Numbered from the stretch's first letter, positions 23,592-32,829 are shown. The stretch: DNA of 34,811 nt from Oligoflexia bacterium (GCA_034439615.1 JAWXAT010000052.1:1-34811); one strand, 5' to 3'. Made by a program: numbers and translations. The notes: generated from the sequence alone by a model not told the origin.

Positions 23592-23633
23592 TTTAACGAT
23601 ATACATATATAAAATATAATACTGTAATTACAG
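23592..23633 (+). promoter_or_regulatory. Candidate promoter and palindromic operator for the 108/85-aa pair
   Basis: TTTAAC (23592-23597), a 17-base spacer and a perfect TATAAT (23615-23620) lie upstream of the pair; the -35 box is only a half match. One base downstream is a perfect 12-base palindrome CTGTAATTACAG (23622-23633), around the expected start of transcription. Two further TATAAT hexamers lie at 23639-23644 and 23646-23651, so the exact promoter is uncertain. Confidence 0.5.
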
Positions 23634-23679
23634 ATAGTTATAATATATAATGTATAGGATATTAAGGAGTTGACTCTTC

Positions 23680-24006
23680 ATGAGTGACAAGCCAAAGCAT
23701 TATTCGTTAAAAATTTTTGTTAACAATCATAAAATAAGTTCTGTTCTTATAGGCCGTCATTATCTTCTTAAGCACAGCTCCTCTATGAACGACGAGATTA
23801 TTTTGCAATTGGTGATGGCTTTAGATGAAGGAACCTTCCCTGTTGATTCGACTGTAGACGGTATTGAATATTTTGTTGCCGATGTCGAAATTGGAAATCC
23901 CAATAAGGTTTATAGAATCATTTGGCTTTTTGAAGGTGAGTTTTTAGAGGTGTTAGGAGTGATTAATGCTTACAGAAGAAAGAAAAAGAGAGGTCAAAAC
24001 AAATGA
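23680..24006 (+). CDS. Putative toxin of a toxin-first TA pair, 108 aa
   Basis: The gene begins with ATG and an AAGGAG box ten bases upstream. The product is a small alpha/beta protein: a beta start, H-Y-L-L-K-H-S-S-S-M-N-D-E-I-I (two His), a strand G-I-E-Y-F-V-A-D-V-E, then Y-R-I-I-W-L-F-E-G and a final G-V-I-N-A-Y-R-R followed by a basic tail. The Y-R-x-I-W-L and N-A-Y-R-R elements are reminiscent of RelE/BrnT-like or DUF4258-like toxins, but I could not assign a family. It overlaps the RHH gene by ATGA and has a palindromic operator upstream. Toxin function is inferred from size, order and partner. Confidence 0.7.
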   Translation: MSDKPKHYSLKIFVNNHKISSVLIGRHYLLKHSSSMNDEIILQLVMALDEGTFPVDSTVDGIEYFVADVEIGNPNKVYRIIWLFEGEFLEVLGVINAYRRKKKRGQNK

Positions 24007-24260
24007 AAACTAAGAAAAGTAAACTTGAGACTTTATCAAAGAAACAAATAGAGAATATCACTGAGAAGGTTGAGAAACGATCAGATATTCCCTTGGTATC
24101 ATCTAAACAAGTAAATATGCGCGTTAACAGTGAACTACTTCAACGCATAAAACTTTTAGCAGCCGCTCAGAGACTGCCCTTCACTACTTTCTTAGGAAAA
24201 CTGATTAAAGAAGATGTTGATCGACTTTGGAAGGTTTTCAAAAAAGTTAGTGGTGACTAA
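24003..24260 (+). CDS. Ribbon-helix-helix (CopG/BrnA-like) antitoxin, 85 aa
   Basis: Residues about 36-75 match a ribbon-helix-helix DNA-binding domain: V-N-M-R-V-N-S-E-L-L-Q-R-I-K-L-L-A-A-A-Q-R, then P-F-T-T-F-L-G-K-L-I-K. The basic N-terminal arm (residues 1-32) would lie on the toxin. Unusually for simple type II systems, this gene comes second, as in BrnTA and HigBA. It likely represses the promoter through the CTGTAATTACAG palindrome. No other gene is in the operon. Confidence 0.78.
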   Translation: MKTKKSKLETLSKKQIENITEKVEKRSDIPLVSSKQVNMRVNSELLQRIKLLAAAQRLPFTTFLGKLIKEDVDRLWKVFKKVSGD

Positions 24261-24526
24261 ACCCAACCCTTATGGCATGTCGGATAACCTTTTTTGCGAT
24301 AAAATCTTGGCCGGTTTTATCTATCAGGTATAAGAGTTAAGGCTTTTTGATTCCATCATATGCTGGGCTTGGGCCGACCATAGTGCCTGGTGAGTCTTGC
24401 TAAAGACCAATTTTTTTCCAAGCGAAGTCTTGCCAGATTATTAAAAATGCCATCTTTTTGAGACAATTCATCAATAATTTACGCCTACTCATTACCTAAA
24501 ACACATGATTTTCCGATACTTAATTG
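24261..24526. other. Intergenic region with a 9-bp hairpin
   Basis: About 265 bases without a credible frame separate the TA pair from the cyclase. A hairpin at 24298-24321 pairs GATAAAATC with GGTTTTATC (one G-U) around a six-base loop, but no U run follows it, so it is not a convincing terminator. No promoter or ribosome binding site for the cyclase was found. Confidence 0.5.
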
Positions 24527-26080
24527 ATGAGAAAAGCACATTACATTTTTGGAATAGGTACCGCGATTTTCATACACCTTGCGGCTATACCTATTTTATC
24601 AATTTACGGTGTGCATATTTGCCCCGTACTTAATAATTTAGGCTTTCTTTTTGGCTGCAAATTTAATGGAATATTTTCGATCTCAGTTTTAAGTATCAAT
24701 GCCTTGTTAACAAGCGTTGCATGGCTGGTATTTTTAAAACAATATAAAAAAAATCCAGTGCGCACAGGGTTTATTCGTTACTTTCCGTTTTTTATCTTGA
24801 TAAGTCATTTCACATCTTTTGTGGTCGCAAATTATTTTTTAAACGCTTATTTAGAAAGTCTGCAAGTTCCGCAGCCTACTTTAGATAAAATGAATATCGC
24901 CTTTTTCTACACAGCAATCTTATTAGGCGTTTTACAATCAAGTATCATCGATTGGATGGTACAAGGTTGGCTAAGAAATCACGCATCTACAAAAGATATT
25001 AATTTCTCAACCACTAAAGAGGCGATACTTGGCCTCACAACACGCTGGACTTTCAGTCATTTCTGGAATGCATTGCCAACGATGGCAGTCATCGTCGTTA
25101 GTTGCACTTATATCTATGCAAAATACACAACACTTAGCGAAGATTTTGAAATTGATGCTGAGACATCTTTGATGCTCAAAGCTGAAACATATAAAATTTT
25201 TGCATTAGTTGTTGCGTGGTACATGTTGATTAAAACTTTTACATTTTTAAAAGAAAAACGACTTATTGATTCAGTTCACAAACATCTTGATGCCCTTTCA
25301 AATCTTAACCCTCATTACTACTCACCCACTATTGCATCTGGTTTTTGGGAAAGTATCTTTAAAGCCCTAAACCAAACGACAACAATCATTGAGCAACGCA
25401 CAAGACTCATGCAAGGCCTCACCTCTTATGCGACAAGTTCAGTTGTAGATCGCGTGCTTAGTAATAAAAAACTTGAGATTCATGGTGAGCTTAAAGAAAT
25501 AACACTCCTTGTTTCTGATCTTCGTAACTTCACACAAATGTCAAATTCACTTGCCGCTGAAGACGTAGTTAAGATTTTAAACATATATTTTGCAGACATG
25601 CTTGAAGTGCTTACATTAAACGGTGTCACAGTAGATAAGTTTATTGGTGATGGAATCTTAGCATACATCGATGAACCTGATTTGAGCATTGAAGCTGCAC
25701 ATCAAAAAGCAGTTACCGCTGCATTGGGTATGCATCTTAAAATTAATGAAACTAATAAAAAATTTAAAGAACTTGGACTTCCTGATTTACAAGTAGGTGT
25801 AGCCGTTCATTCGGGCAAAGTAATCTTAGGAAGTATTGGTGCAAAAGAAAAAATGCAGCATACTGTTATTGGCGACGCAGTAAACGCCACTGCACGACTT
25901 GAAAGTTTATGTAAGGAATATGATTCTGGTATTGTTATTTCAGGAGCAGTTTTTAATTCAATTACTCAAGATGTAAAATCAAAGTTTACAGATTTAGGAC
26001 TTCAAGAAATCAGAGGTCTTAAAAAACCCCTACACATCTATGGTGTTCTAAATAAAATACTAAATAAATTAGCCGCATAA
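24527..26080 (+). CDS. Membrane-bound class III adenylate cyclase, 517 aa
   Basis: It makes cyclic AMP from ATP at the inner membrane. ATG at 24527 is preferred over the TTG codon just before it; no clear ribosome binding site is seen. Numbered from that TTG, six hydrophobic segments lie near residues 7-30, 52-71, 86-108, 124-145, 182-200 and 224-242. The catalytic domain occupies about 320-505. All key residues are present: metal Asp at 332 (V-S-D-L-R-N-F) and 376 (I-G-D-G), substrate Lys 372, Thr 447 at the adenine-specificity position (H-T-V-I-G-D), and Asn 454 and Arg 458 for the transition state. A six-TM sensor without a HAMP domain suggests a direct membrane signal. It is convergent with the next gene. 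Confidence 0.9.
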   Translation: MRKAHYIFGIGTAIFIHLAAIPILSIYGVHICPVLNNLGFLFGCKFNGIFSISVLSINALLTSVAWLVFLKQYKKNPVRTGFIRYFPFFILISHFTSFVVANYFLNAYLESLQVPQPTLDKMNIAFFYTAILLGVLQSSIIDWMVQGWLRNHASTKDINFSTTKEAILGLTTRWTFSHFWNALPTMAVIVVSCTYIYAKYTTLSEDFEIDAETSLMLKAETYKIFALVVAWYMLIKTFTFLKEKRLIDSVHKHLDALSNLNPHYYSPTIASGFWESIFKALNQTTTIIEQRTRLMQGLTSYATSSVVDRVLSNKKLEIHGELKEITLLVSDLRNFTQMSNSLAAEDVVKILNIYFADMLEVLTLNGVTVDKFIGDGILAYIDEPDLSIEAAHQKAVTAALGMHLKINETNKKFKELGLPDLQVGVAVHSGKVILGSIGAKEKMQHTVIGDAVNATARLESLCKEYDSGIVISGAVFNSITQDVKSKFTDLGLQEIRGLKKPLHIYGVLNKILNKLAA

Positions 26081-26087
26081 TCTCATT

Positions 26088-27473
26088 TTAAAACGAATAT
26101 TTTGCTTCAAAAAATACTGAATTGTATGTACTTGATGTACCAAGTGCTCGATCACTTGGGCCACCATAATAATCAACACCTAATGTTGTTCGAAAAAGAT
26201 CAGTCCACGCATATGAAGCTTTGGGTCTTATTAAATAATCACCACCGTTAAAATAGCGCATGTAAAAAATTTCAGCATCAAAGTGATTCTCATCATTTGC
26301 ATAACTCAATCGAAATGTTGCACCAGGTTGAGATTGCTCTTGATAACGAAAAATTAATGCATTGGTTTGAGCAATCTGGCGATTAATTGAACTTGAAATC
26401 AAATCTGCACCAGTTGTTTGATCAATAGCTGTGTATTGTGGATAATATTTGTATAAAAATTGCCCTTGGATTCTAAAATCATCACTCACGGGGCGCTCTA
26501 CTCCCCACGCTGAATTAAAATGTGTGGGCTTAATCAAAGTATTTGCCCCATCATTATTAGGTGTACGAACATAAGCCCCTTCGCCGCGATATATCCATTT
26601 GCCACTGACATAAGAACCATCCGCCCCCAAGGCATTGATGCGACTAAAACTCTGAGATAGGTTTGTTACAATCGGTGGCATAACAGTGTGATTTATTTCT
26701 TTTAAATAAGGCCTGTGATCCCAACCTGAAAATGCACTAATAGAACTATCCCAACTATCTCCTGTATAGGTAAGTTTAGCTGCGACTTCACCATTTGCTA
26801 AGATCGGATCCGGAGTTTCTACACCACCAACAACGACCTGTGCTGGAATCACATCAGGCGAAATCAGCCATTTTGATTGTGCAAAATAGGGCATCCAAAC
26901 TAAGGTGACATTCAATGGAGAACGGCCCTCCTCAGGCGTCCATGACGACCACAGCCCAGTACTTGCAACACGTCTGGTTTCATCATCAGCAACTAGATAG
27001 CTATAATCTTTTGCCGATAAAAAATCAGTCGGATTAACAACATCAGATTTACCCCATGAAATAATTTGCCTACCCGCTTTTAGCTCCCACCCCATATTTG
27101 TGTAATGGCCATAACCTTCTCGAATTGTATTTCTTAAATGTGTACCGGCTTTATCGCCAGTGAGCCTAGAATTATTTCCGTCAAAAAAATCTCCCTGATA
27201 AATCAGGCGTCCAGATAAATTATCATTTAACTGACCATCTAGTTGCAGCCATGCTGATGTTGCAAATTGATTAAATGTTTTAGGCGCAATGTTTTTTTGA
27301 TAAGGGAAATATATATCGGTAAAAAATTTTCCTGATGTGGATAATTCAAAATGTGATTCTGAAGCAGATTCTAAATTAAGGCCTTCATGACTATGACCAA
27401 CTGAAATCCAACTACAAGTTGTCATCCAGAATGCAATCAATACTAATGACACTAAAGACTTAATCACCATCAT
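26088..27473 (-). CDS. Beta-barrel outer-membrane protein of the exporter operon, 461 aa
   Basis: The last gene of the four-gene operon overlaps the LolA-like gene by ATGA. A hydrophobic N-terminus (residues 4-25) is a signal peptide. The mature protein shows alternating strands with aromatic girdles, such as G-R-L-I-Y-Q-G-D-F-F, E-L-K-A-G-R-Q-I-I-S-W-G-K-S-D and F-D-A-E-I-F-Y-M-R-Y-F, and it ends in Y-S-F, the barrel assembly signal. The G-R-Q-I-x-x-W-G pattern resembles the DUF1302 family of barrels. Coupling to an ABC exporter and a LolA-like carrier suggests that it receives or exports the same cargo. Cargo identity is not visible. Confidence 0.8.
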   Translation of the reverse strand: MMVIKSLVSLVLIAFWMTTCSWISVGHSHEGLNLESASESHFELSTSGKFFTDIYFPYQKNIAPKTFNQFATSAWLQLDGQLNDNLSGRLIYQGDFFDGNNSRLTGDKAGTHLRNTIREGYGHYTNMGWELKAGRQIISWGKSDVVNPTDFLSAKDYSYLVADDETRRVASTGLWSSWTPEEGRSPLNVTLVWMPYFAQSKWLISPDVIPAQVVVGGVETPDPILANGEVAAKLTYTGDSWDSSISAFSGWDHRPYLKEINHTVMPPIVTNLSQSFSRINALGADGSYVSGKWIYRGEGAYVRTPNNDGANTLIKPTHFNSAWGVERPVSDDFRIQGQFLYKYYPQYTAIDQTTGADLISSSINRQIAQTNALIFRYQEQSQPGATFRLSYANDENHFDAEIFYMRYFNGGDYLIRPKASYAWTDLFRTTLGVDYYGGPSDRALGTSSTYNSVFFEAKYSF

Positions 27474-28330
27474 TTATCACGCGCCAAATTTTGAGGCGTA
27501 AATATGGAATCAGAAATACCCACATTCACTTTTGCTTGGCTAAAATGCAAAATAGTATAGCGATTATTTTTAACATTCTCCATCTTGATATGATGGGTCA
27601 TCCATTTATGAAGTTTGATATCGACCTCTTTAATTTCACTTGCACTCATTTTTTTCCAAAGCAAACCTGCTAAATCAAAATACTCTGATTTAGCAGACAT
27701 ATAATTATCCATTCGAATCCATGAAACAATGCGCGAGGCACCTGTTCGCTCTTTCACTTTATCAGCAATCAAAACAGTTTCAATGACAGCGCATCGAATG
27801 CTAGTAGCCTCTGGGCAATCTTCTTCTTTAAGCATTTTATAGGTGTAATCATCAACATGTGGAGTTGCGATGTCTGAATATGAGAATTCTGACCCCATGA
27901 AACTTCCACTTTGTTGTTGGCTTTCAACTCGCCGTATTTTTTTAAAATTAGGCAAATAAATCTGAACATCAGTTTGATCATTTTCATGTTCTAAAAATAA
28001 AATCCCCTCACCTCTTACTTCCGGAGGAAAATGAAATCTTGTTAGCGTATTAAAACGAATATTATCTTTTTGAAGTTTTCTCCACCACGTGAATTCTTTA
28101 ACGCGCTCTTTAGATTTTCCACCACCGGTTGTAAGCACTGCTTTTGATGTGACGTCTTGAATCTTTCGAGCGTCTTCATTTTTAATCATTATCTCTTTTG
28201 CAGAAAGTGCAAATGCGCTTTGCACATCTAACAAAACACATATCAACGTTAATGCAGTAAAAACACAATGTATTAAGTTACCATTTTTCCAATTAATGTT
28301 ACTCACGTTAACGTTTCTCAATTTATTCAT
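27470..28330 (-). CDS. LolA-like outer-membrane lipoprotein-sorting protein, 286 aa
   Basis: A periplasmic protein with a long N-terminal extension, a hydrophobic signal segment around residues 20-42 (A-F-A before L-S) and then a domain of about 240 residues. The stretch I-Y-L-P-N-F-K-K-I-R-R-V followed by G-S-F-M-G-S-E-F-S-Y at 124-151 is the hallmark of the LolA-like / lipoprotein-sorting family (PF17131-type) often found beside exporters. Its half-barrel binds acyl chains. It overlaps the permease stop by eight bases (ATGAATAA) and the barrel start by four. It probably carries lipid or lipoprotein between permease and barrel. Confidence 0.85.
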   Translation of the reverse strand: MNKLRNVNVSNINWKNGNLIHCVFTALTLICVLLDVQSAFALSAKEIMIKNEDARKIQDVTSKAVLTTGGGKSKERVKEFTWWRKLQKDNIRFNTLTRFHFPPEVRGEGILFLEHENDQTDVQIYLPNFKKIRRVESQQQSGSFMGSEFSYSDIATPHVDDYTYKMLKEEDCPEATSIRCAVIETVLIADKVKERTGASRIVSWIRMDNYMSAKSEYFDLAGLLWKKMSASEIKEVDIKLHKWMTHHIKMENVKNNRYTILHFSQAKVNVGISDSIFTPQNLARDK

Positions 28331-30920
28331 ACTCTAAGGCCTCTCTAATTTCGAGACGTGATGCACGCCACGCCGGATACACACCGGCAATCAATGTTAT
28401 TAAAACTCCAGCGCCAATAGTGGTAGCGATTGCAGACCAAGGGAATGAAAACTTAATAATCCAACCCAAAACCTGAGAAAGTGATGTTCGAATCCACATT
28501 TCAGAAATCCATGCACCAAAACCAACTGCGACCAGGGCCCCAAAACCCCCTTGCACCAATGCTTCTTGTAAAATCATATTCATCATTTGACCACGTGACA
28601 TACCTACAGCACGCAACATTCCTAATTCTCGTGTTCGCTCAATAACACTGATCATAAATGTATTTAAGAGGCCCAGAAGTGCAACCAACAGTGCTGCCAT
28701 TTGTATTGCGTATGTGTAGGCAAAACTTTCATCAATACTTCGATTAATGCCCTCTTTAAGTTCTGAATTTGAGGTGGTCATCAAATTTAACGACTGGCCA
28801 AAACGCTGATCAATTTCTTTTCTAATAAGTGCTGGGTCATATCCGGGAAGTGCCTTAATACCAAAACCATCAACCAAAGAATCATTCCATAATTTTTTAT
28901 ACATTACTCGGTCGATATAAAAAATGCCTTCAGGAGACGCAAAATCAACTATTACACCAGCAATTTGAAATTTATGTTTACCAGTAGGAGTATTTAATTC
29001 AATCACATCGCCAGTTTTTTTCTTAAAATGCATGACGAAATTCTCAGAAACAAACACAGTGGGAGTTTTAGAATGAAAGAGCTCGCGTCCTGCTTCTTCA
29101 ACGTTTCTATCTTGTACATCAAAAACAGAATACTTCTCATCAGGGTGCGGCTCATCATATGCTTTTAGCGCTAATTGCTTACCTTCATACTGAAGATGAA
29201 TAAAACGTATTGCATAGGTGCCCCCGTGTGGACCTTTTTTAATACCTTGAATATCTTCTAAGTTTTTTCCAATGTCTTCGTGAAGAGGTTGAACTTCATA
29301 GGTAATTAAATTTCCGTTTGATGCCACGAGAAGATCGACGTGCAAAACTCGGCTAAACCAACCCACAATGGTCGATTTAAAACTCACGTTCATTGATGCA
29401 ACAATAATAACTAAAATAAGACCAACAATAAGTGTTGTGACATTACTCCCCGTGCGTTTTGGATTTCTTAAAAGATTATCATAAGCAAGACGCGTGACTG
29501 TGCCACCCATACGTATTGCAAAAGAACGAAAAAGAAATATTAGCCCTGCAACCACCGTTGGCCCGACCAATGCTGGCCCAACCATTGTTGAAACCTGATT
29601 TAATATTCTTAAAAAATCAGATTGGTTACGCCACTGATAATTAGATGAAATCGTGAGAAAAATAAGTAACAACAACCCCGTGACAAGTGAAAGTGTAAAA
29701 ATATTTTTCTTCGCTACTTGTTGACTAAGTTCTGATTTTCGCATTGCCTCAAGGGGTTGAATATAAGTTGCTCGAAATGAAGGGATTAACGCCGCAATAA
29801 ATGAGGCTCCAGCACCTAGTATAATTCCTAAAATCATTTCCTCTGAACCAAACACCACTTTCGAAGACTTAATGGGCATCATGTACTGATGCGAAAGTGA
29901 AGTTGTCACAGTCTTTAGTAATATTGTCGAGAGCCAGCGCCCCAACCAAACTCCGCCGAAGGCTCCAACCACACCCATAACTACCGCTTCTGAAAGAAAT
30001 AAAATTAAAATACCCACACGTGTCGCACCGAGGGCGCGCAACGTACCTATTTCTCTTCGGCGCTCAGCAACAGATATGCTTACCGAGTTTGTTACCAAAA
30101 AAAGCCCGACCAAGAGTGCAAGAAGACTAAAAAATGAAAGCATCACTTGGTAACTCTTAACCAACCTCTCCATGCCTTCAGATTGACTGCTGGGTCTTTG
30201 CACATCAAACCCGGGGCCCAAGCTCTCGGTAATATTTTGTTTCACGACTTCAAGATCAATACCGTCTGTGGGAATAATATCTATGCGATCTGTTTTATTT
30301 TCTTTTCCAAAAGTAACGCGCGCGCCATCGATATCCATTATGGCAAGCGCTCCACCGTAAGCACGTGCTGGGCCTTCGGGAGTTAAAAGACCGCGCACTG
30401 TTAGTTTTCTTTTTCCACGAGCAGTTGCAATTTCAAAAACAGAATCCATTTCAAGGCCATGAGACTTTGCAAATGCATGGGTTAAAATAATGCTGTCAGG
30501 TTGATTAAGAAACACTAATGGATCTTCAATTACCTCTTCATCAGTAGTTTTATAAGTGCGCACCCCTTGTTCTTTAAGTAGATCGACACCTAAAATAACA
30601 AGCGTTTCATTTGAAACCTTTGTACCAGCGAAATAGGCGTGCGCCTCAATCATAGGTACGGCATGCTTCACACCTGAAATTTTTTGAAAAATATCTATTT
30701 TATCTTCAGGAAATCCTGTTTCACCGGCTGTGATTGATAATTGTGCTTTGCCCGCAATCGCATCAATACTTTCTTTAAATGAAGCAAGTGTTGAGCGATT
30801 AATAATTTCTATTGCGATATAAAGTGAAACACCAAGACCTACGCCAATTGTAGTGAGAAGAGTTCTTCCAGGCCTGTTTAATAAATGTCTTAAACCAACA
30901 AACCTAAATAAATTACGCAC
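28323..30920 (-). CDS. FtsX-family ABC transporter permease (two FtsX domains)
   Basis: An inner-membrane mechanotransmission permease. A GTG at 30920 is preferred: it overlaps the ATPase stop by eight bases, has AGGG nine bases upstream, and begins a typical FtsX start; an in-frame ATG at 30980 would overlap the ATPase by 68 bases and has no ribosome binding site. One TM segment, a large periplasmic domain, then a three-TM block with R-R-R-E-I-G-T-L-R-A-L-G-A, are followed by two extra TM segments and a second copy of the layout with R-T-R-E-L-G-M-L-R-A-V-G. Two FtsX domains in one chain of about 865 residues resemble the YbbP type. Such permeases usually extract lipids or lipoproteins, or drive periplasmic proteins, rather than pumping solutes. 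Confidence 0.88.
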   Translation of the reverse strand: MRNLFRFVGLRHLLNRPGRTLLTTIGVGLGVSLYIAIEIINRSTLASFKESIDAIAGKAQLSITAGETGFPEDKIDIFQKISGVKHAVPMIEAHAYFAGTKVSNETLVILGVDLLKEQGVRTYKTTDEEVIEDPLVFLNQPDSIILTHAFAKSHGLEMDSVFEIATARGKRKLTVRGLLTPEGPARAYGGALAIMDIDGARVTFGKENKTDRIDIIPTDGIDLEVVKQNITESLGPGFDVQRPSSQSEGMERLVKSYQVMLSFFSLLALLVGLFLVTNSVSISVAERRREIGTLRALGATRVGILILFLSEAVVMGVVGAFGGVWLGRWLSTILLKTVTTSLSHQYMMPIKSSKVVFGSEEMILGIILGAGASFIAALIPSFRATYIQPLEAMRKSELSQQVAKKNIFTLSLVTGLLLLIFLTISSNYQWRNQSDFLRILNQVSTMVGPALVGPTVVAGLIFLFRSFAIRMGGTVTRLAYDNLLRNPKRTGSNVTTLIVGLILVIIVASMNVSFKSTIVGWFSRVLHVDLLVASNGNLITYEVQPLHEDIGKNLEDIQGIKKGPHGGTYAIRFIHLQYEGKQLALKAYDEPHPDEKYSVFDVQDRNVEEAGRELFHSKTPTVFVSENFVMHFKKKTGDVIELNTPTGKHKFQIAGVIVDFASPEGIFYIDRVMYKKLWNDSLVDGFGIKALPGYDPALIRKEIDQRFGQSLNLMTTSNSELKEGINRSIDESFAYTYAIQMAALLVALLGLLNTFMISVIERTRELGMLRAVGMSRGQMMNMILQEALVQGGFGALVAVGFGAWISEMWIRTSLSQVLGWIIKFSFPWSAIATTIGAGVLITLIAGVYPAWRASRLEIREALEYE

Positions 30921-31638
30921 GAGGGGTTTCCCTGTGCTCCTCAAGATTTTCAGATCGTGTATCAGATTCGATGTGACCATCGCGCATTTTAATTAAACGA
31001 TTTGCATAAGACGCAGCCTTGATATCGTGTGTGACCATGAGTACCGTGTGACCACGCTGAATAGACATAAGCTTTAAAAGTTCTAAAACCTTAGCACCCG
31101 TTATTGAATCTAAATTTCCTGTAGGCTCATCTGCTAAAATCAGTAAAGGGTCTGTCACTAACGCGCGAGCAATGGCCACTCTTTGCATTTCTCCACCAGA
31201 AAGTTGATCAGGTTTATGATCCATACGATCTTTAAGACCAATAAGCGTTAATAGATCTTGAGCTTTTGGAGCTATTTTTTTCATTGGCTGTTTATCTAAC
31301 AAAAGTGGCAAGGCCACGTTTTCAAGAGCTGTTAATGTGGGTAAGAGATTAAAAAATTGAAAAATAAAGCCCAACCGGCGTCTTCGAAACGCTGAAAGTT
31401 CGTTATCACCATAGGTCTCAATTGCTTGGCCGTCGAGAATAACGCTACCTGAAGTTGGCCGATCTAGACCTCCCATCATATGCAGAAGTGTGCTTTTCCC
31501 GGAGCCACTTGGCCCCATGATGGCGGTAAATTGTCCACGATTGACGGTAAAAGAAACACCTTTAAGGGCTTCAACTTGCTGTTGGCCCCTTTGATAAACT
31601 TTTTTGAGATGTTTGACCTCAAGAAGTTGCACGGCCAT
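30913..31638 (-). CDS. ABC transporter ATP-binding protein (LolD/MacB/YbbA type)
   Basis: The cytosolic ATPase of the exporter. ATG at 31638 is preferred over the TTG codon just before it. All motifs are intact: Walker [10 protein letters not shown] at 42-50, Q-loop Gln 94, signature L-S-G-G-E at 146-150, Walker B L-L-I-L-A-D-E at 165-171 with catalytic Glu, and a switch His in V-T-H-D. Its length of 241 residues and the E-P-T-G-N-L-D after Walker B are typical for LolD/MacB-type ATPases that pair with FtsX permeases. It starts the operon and is divergent from folE across about 80 bases. Confidence 0.93.
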   Translation of the reverse strand: MAVQLLEVKHLKKVYQRGQQQVEALKGVSFTVNRGQFTAIMGPSGSGKSTLLHMMGGLDRPTSGSVILDGQAIETYGDNELSAFRRRRLGFIFQFFNLLPTLTALENVALPLLLDKQPMKKIAPKAQDLLTLIGLKDRMDHKPDQLSGGEMQRVAIARALVTDPLLILADEPTGNLDSITGAKVLELLKLMSIQRGHTVLMVTHDIKAASYANRLIKMRDGHIESDTRSENLEEHRETPRA

Positions 31639-31717
31639 CAATTTCCCATAGCGCCTCCCTCAACACAACTTTAAAAAGACTCTTTTTGATGCCTTCAATC
31701 TATGGTAGGAACATCCC

Positions 31718-32338
31718 ATGAAAAAGAAAAAATCAAAGACGCTACTAGCCAAAACATCTGTGATTTCTGAGAGCGATCTCACACATTTAAGTGACAACAT
31801 ACGCGATGTTCTCAACCACATCGGAGAAGATCCCAAGCGTGAAGGCCTTCTAAAAACCCCTGAGCGCTATGCTAAAGCCCTTGCTTACCTCACCAGCGGT
31901 TACGCTAAATGCCCCAGTACAGTTCTCAATGGCGCTATCTTTCACGAACAGTACGATGAAATGGTCGTCGTTAAAGACATCGAAATGTACAGTCTTTGCG
32001 AACATCATATGCTTCCGTTTTTTGGTAAAGTTCATGTGGCTTATATTCCAAACGGGAAAATTGTAGGTTTAAGTAAAGTCGCACGCATGGTCGATGTATT
32101 TGCCAGACGCCTTCAAGTTCAAGAACGATTAACCACTGAAATTGCACAAACACTTGTTGATCTGCTTGAACCTCGAGGAGTTGGAGTCGTAATTGAGGCC
32201 AAACATCTTTGTATGATGATGAGAGGTGTTGAAAAACAAAACTCATCAATGGTGACAAGTTCCATGCAAGGTGTCTTTAGAGACTCAGACGTGACACGAA
32301 AAGAATTCTTAAGCCTGATAAAATTTGGACAAAATTAA
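31718..32338 (+). CDS. folE: GTP cyclohydrolase I (FolE), 206 aa
   Basis: It converts GTP to 7,8-dihydroneopterin triphosphate, the first step of folate and pterin synthesis, in the cytosol. A TAGGAA box lies seven bases before the ATG. The zinc ligands Cys94 (S-L-C-E-H-H), His97 and Cys165 (H-L-C-M-M-M-R-G-V) are present, as are E-D-P-x-R-E-G-L-x-x-T-P-E-R near 37-50 and G-L-S-K-V-A-R at 117-123. Length is slightly under the E. coli enzyme (222 aa), with a Lys-rich start. It stands alone and is convergent with the next gene. Confidence 0.97.
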   Translation: MKKKKSKTLLAKTSVISESDLTHLSDNIRDVLNHIGEDPKREGLLKTPERYAKALAYLTSGYAKCPSTVLNGAIFHEQYDEMVVVKDIEMYSLCEHHMLPFFGKVHVAYIPNGKIVGLSKVARMVDVFARRLQVQERLTTEIAQTLVDLLEPRGVGVVIEAKHLCMMMRGVEKQNSSMVTSSMQGVFRDSDVTRKEFLSLIKFGQN

Positions 32339-32355
32339 AAAACTACGTATTTTTG

Positions 32356-32760
32356 TTACTTACCTACATTGTACGAAAATGTGCGGCCTAACTCCCAGAC
32401 GGTGTTGCCAGTATGCATATCGATAAGATCATACTGAACAACGACACCTCCACCAGCAACTTCATCCATAAAAATTTCTAGGCTAAATTTTCCGTTATCG
32501 TGGGTTTGAAGATTTAATGGCTTAGTAGCGTAAATATTTTTAAGTCGTTCTGATGGAGAAATAAGTAATATTTTTTGCAGATTTCTAAAACCTGGATGCA
32601 AAAATTTTGTTTTTTCTAATTTTTGAAGATCGCGCTCCCAGCCGGCCATAAAATTTTGGTTTGCATACCGAGGATCTTTAGATTGCCAAGTGCGGTAAGC
32701 ACCCGAAAACCCAAGACCAACACCCGATAAGATGAAAATGAGTGCGATGAGTTTTGTCAT
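32356..32760 (-). CDS. Small exported or membrane-anchored protein, 134 aa
   Basis: The N-terminus has one hydrophobic segment (residues 3-21, I-A-L-I-F-I-L-S-G-V-G-L-G-F) with a basic start, so it is either a cleaved signal or a membrane anchor. The remaining 110 residues are soluble, mixed alpha/beta, and end in V-V-V-Q-Y-D-L-I-D and W-E-L-G-R-T-F. No family is recognised. It lies between folE and the porin-like gene; the terminator at 32806 separates it from the latter, so it is transcribed on its own. Confidence 0.6.
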   Translation of the reverse strand: MTKLIALIFILSGVGLGFSGAYRTWQSKDPRYANQNFMAGWERDLQKLEKTKFLHPGFRNLQKILLISPSERLKNIYATKPLNLQTHDNGKFSLEIFMDEVAGGGVVVQYDLIDMHTGNTVWELGRTFSYNVGK

Positions 32761-32805
32761 ATATTTTTAATTGTCGCCTATAACTGAATTATCTCAAAAT
32801 AAAAA

Positions 32806-32829
32806 CCCCATGTCCTTTCAGACATGGGG
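32806..32829 (-). terminator. Rho-independent terminator of the porin-like gene
   Basis: On the minus strand a perfect nine-base stem CCCCATGTC/GACATGGGG with a six-base loop is followed by TTTTTATTTT. It lies about 58 bases after the stop of the 495-aa outer-membrane protein. Confidence 0.93.

Noticed and set aside
24298-24321. Hairpin after the TA pair as a terminator
   Set aside because: The nine-base stem is good but no U-rich tract follows on either strand, so termination is not supported.
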